Of a DNA stretch of 6,490 nucleotides, positions 5,833-6,490 are shown one piece after another. The stretch covers positions 1 through 6,490 of the forward strand of contig CANHOY010000101.1 in the NCBI GenBank assembly GCA_947462495.1, given 5' to 3'. Each line of letters opens with the position of its first letter. Position 1 is the first letter of the stretch. The notes under the pieces are model-generated. The model made no database searches and was not told where the DNA came from. It worked only from the letters and a program-made list of their open reading frames with translations. This stretch comes from Bacteroidota bacterium (GTDB lineage Bacteria; Bacteroidota; Bacteroidia; Chitinophagales; Chitinophagaceae). The translations under genes were made by a program, and so were the position numbers.

Positions 5833-6490
5833 CTATTTATATTGATGCATTATTTCCTTCACCAGTTTTACCGATCTAGCTATATCTGGAATAGCCAGAG
5901 CCGTTAAATTAGGTGCATAATGCATAGGTGCATCGGCACTGGTGATTCTTCTTATAGGTGCGTCTAAATAATCAAATCCTTCTTTTTGAATGCGGTAACT
6001 TAATTCAGAAGAGACTGAGGCAAAAGGCCATTGCTCTTCAATAATGACTAATCTATTCGTTTTTTTAACACTGTCTAAAACGGTCATCCAATCTAATGGA
6101 CGAATGGTTCTTAAGTCAATCACTTCTGCACTAATTCCTTCTTTTTCCAATTCTGCAGCAGCTCCTAGTGCCACTTTCATCATTTTACTATAAGAAACAA
6201 TAGTTACATCTGTCCCTGTTTTTTTAACTGCTGCAAGGCCTAATGGAATGTAATATTCTTCTTCAGGTACTTCCTCTTTTTCTCCATACATCACTTCACT
6301 TTCCAAAAACATAATTGGATCTTCTTCGTACCTAATGGCTTGTTTAAGTAATCCTTTAGCATCATAAGCGCTGGCTGTAGACACCACTTTAATACCAGGA
6401 ATATTGGCTAAATAACTTTCAAAAGCAGTGGAATGTTGAGCGCCTAATTGACCAGCACTTCCATTGGGACCTCTCATTACAATTGGGCAA
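5833..6490 (-). CDS. pdhB: Pyruvate dehydrogenase E1 component, beta subunit (5' end outside window)
   Basis: Beta subunit of the thiamine-diphosphate E1 enzyme of the pyruvate dehydrogenase complex, which decarboxylates pyruvate and acetylates the E2 lipoyl groups. The C-terminal 218 residues are present. The frame runs off the window edge, giving CPIV directly before MRGPNGSAGQLGAQHST, so the ATG at 6477 is internal; full-length E1-beta is about 325 residues. The first part is the end of the pyrimidine-binding transketolase domain (GPNG loop, AQHS, and DPIMFLESE about 57-65). This is followed by the transketolase C-terminal domain, with DVTIVSYSKMM, VIDLRTIRPLDW (about 123-134), RLVIIEEQWPF (about 146-156) and a PMHYAPNL ending. 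The GPNGSAGQLGAQHS stretch favours PDH over branched-chain E1-beta, although substrate specificity is not proven. No pdhA, E2 or E3 gene lies downstream; the next gene is lepB, behind a hairpin. Confidence 0.92.
   Translation of the reverse strand, partial: CPIVMRGPNGSAGQLGAQHSTAFESYLANIPGIKVVSTASAYDAKGLLKQAIRYEEDPIMFLESEVMYGEKEEVPEEEYYIPLGLAAVKKTGTDVTIVSYSKMMKVALGAAAELEKEGISAEVIDLRTIRPLDWMTVLDSVKKTNRLVIIEEQWPFASVSSELSYRIQKEGFDYLDAPIRRITSADAPMHYAPNLTALAIPDIARSVKLVKEIMHQYK

Noticed and set aside
1..6490. A new defence, mobile or biosynthetic system
   Set aside because: Every sizeable open frame on a sensible strand matches a known household family, and no intergenic region exceeds 200 bp or holds repeats, integrase or toxin-antitoxin-like genes.

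Overview
The window looks like chromosomal housekeeping DNA from a Bacteroidota bacterium, possibly of the Chitinophagaceae/Sphingobacteriia type. The evidence is an AT-rich composition, a lack of clear Shine-Dalgarno sites before most starts, and several Bacteroidota-style protein forms: a TopA with a C-terminal GxYGPY-repeat tail, a signal peptidase I of about 500 residues, a b5-less front-end-type desaturase, and a SirB1-like protein with a HEAT-like N-terminus. The genus is inference. I see no insertion sequences, tRNA or rRNA genes, CRISPR arrays, phage genes or clear signs of recent transfer.

Layout. (1) Positions 1-595, plus strand: the 3' end of topA (DNA topoisomerase I). (2) Positions 614-649: a strong hairpin with A and T runs on its two sides, which can terminate transcription from both sides between two convergent genes. 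(3) Positions 686-1783, minus strand: an integral-membrane fatty acid desaturase with three histidine boxes. (4) Positions 1784-1981: a divergent intergenic region of 198 bp. (5) Positions 1982-3708, plus strand: a compact three-gene cluster of a SirB1-like transglutaminase-fold protein, a CsaA-like tRNA-binding-domain chaperone, and an Ogt-type O6-alkylguanine-DNA alkyltransferase. The last two overlap by 1 nt (TAATG). (6) Positions 3716-5714, minus strand: lepB followed 4 nt later by cdd, converging on ogt with only 7 nt between the stop codons. (7) Positions 5833-6490, minus strand: the 3' two thirds of pdhB, separated from lepB by 118 bp that hold a terminator-like hairpin and a possible lepB promoter.

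Function. The genes cover unrelated core jobs: DNA topology, membrane lipid unsaturation, protein export and chaperoning (csaA, lepB), alkylation repair, pyrimidine salvage and pyruvate oxidation. I found no evidence of a new defence, mobile or biosynthetic system. The points most worth a second look are small: a perfect 10-bp AT-only inverted repeat spanning the lepB stop just before the cdd start, overlap of terminator and promoter signals upstream of lepB, a SirB1-like protein that has lost the usual PGH motif, and the enlarged LepB architecture.
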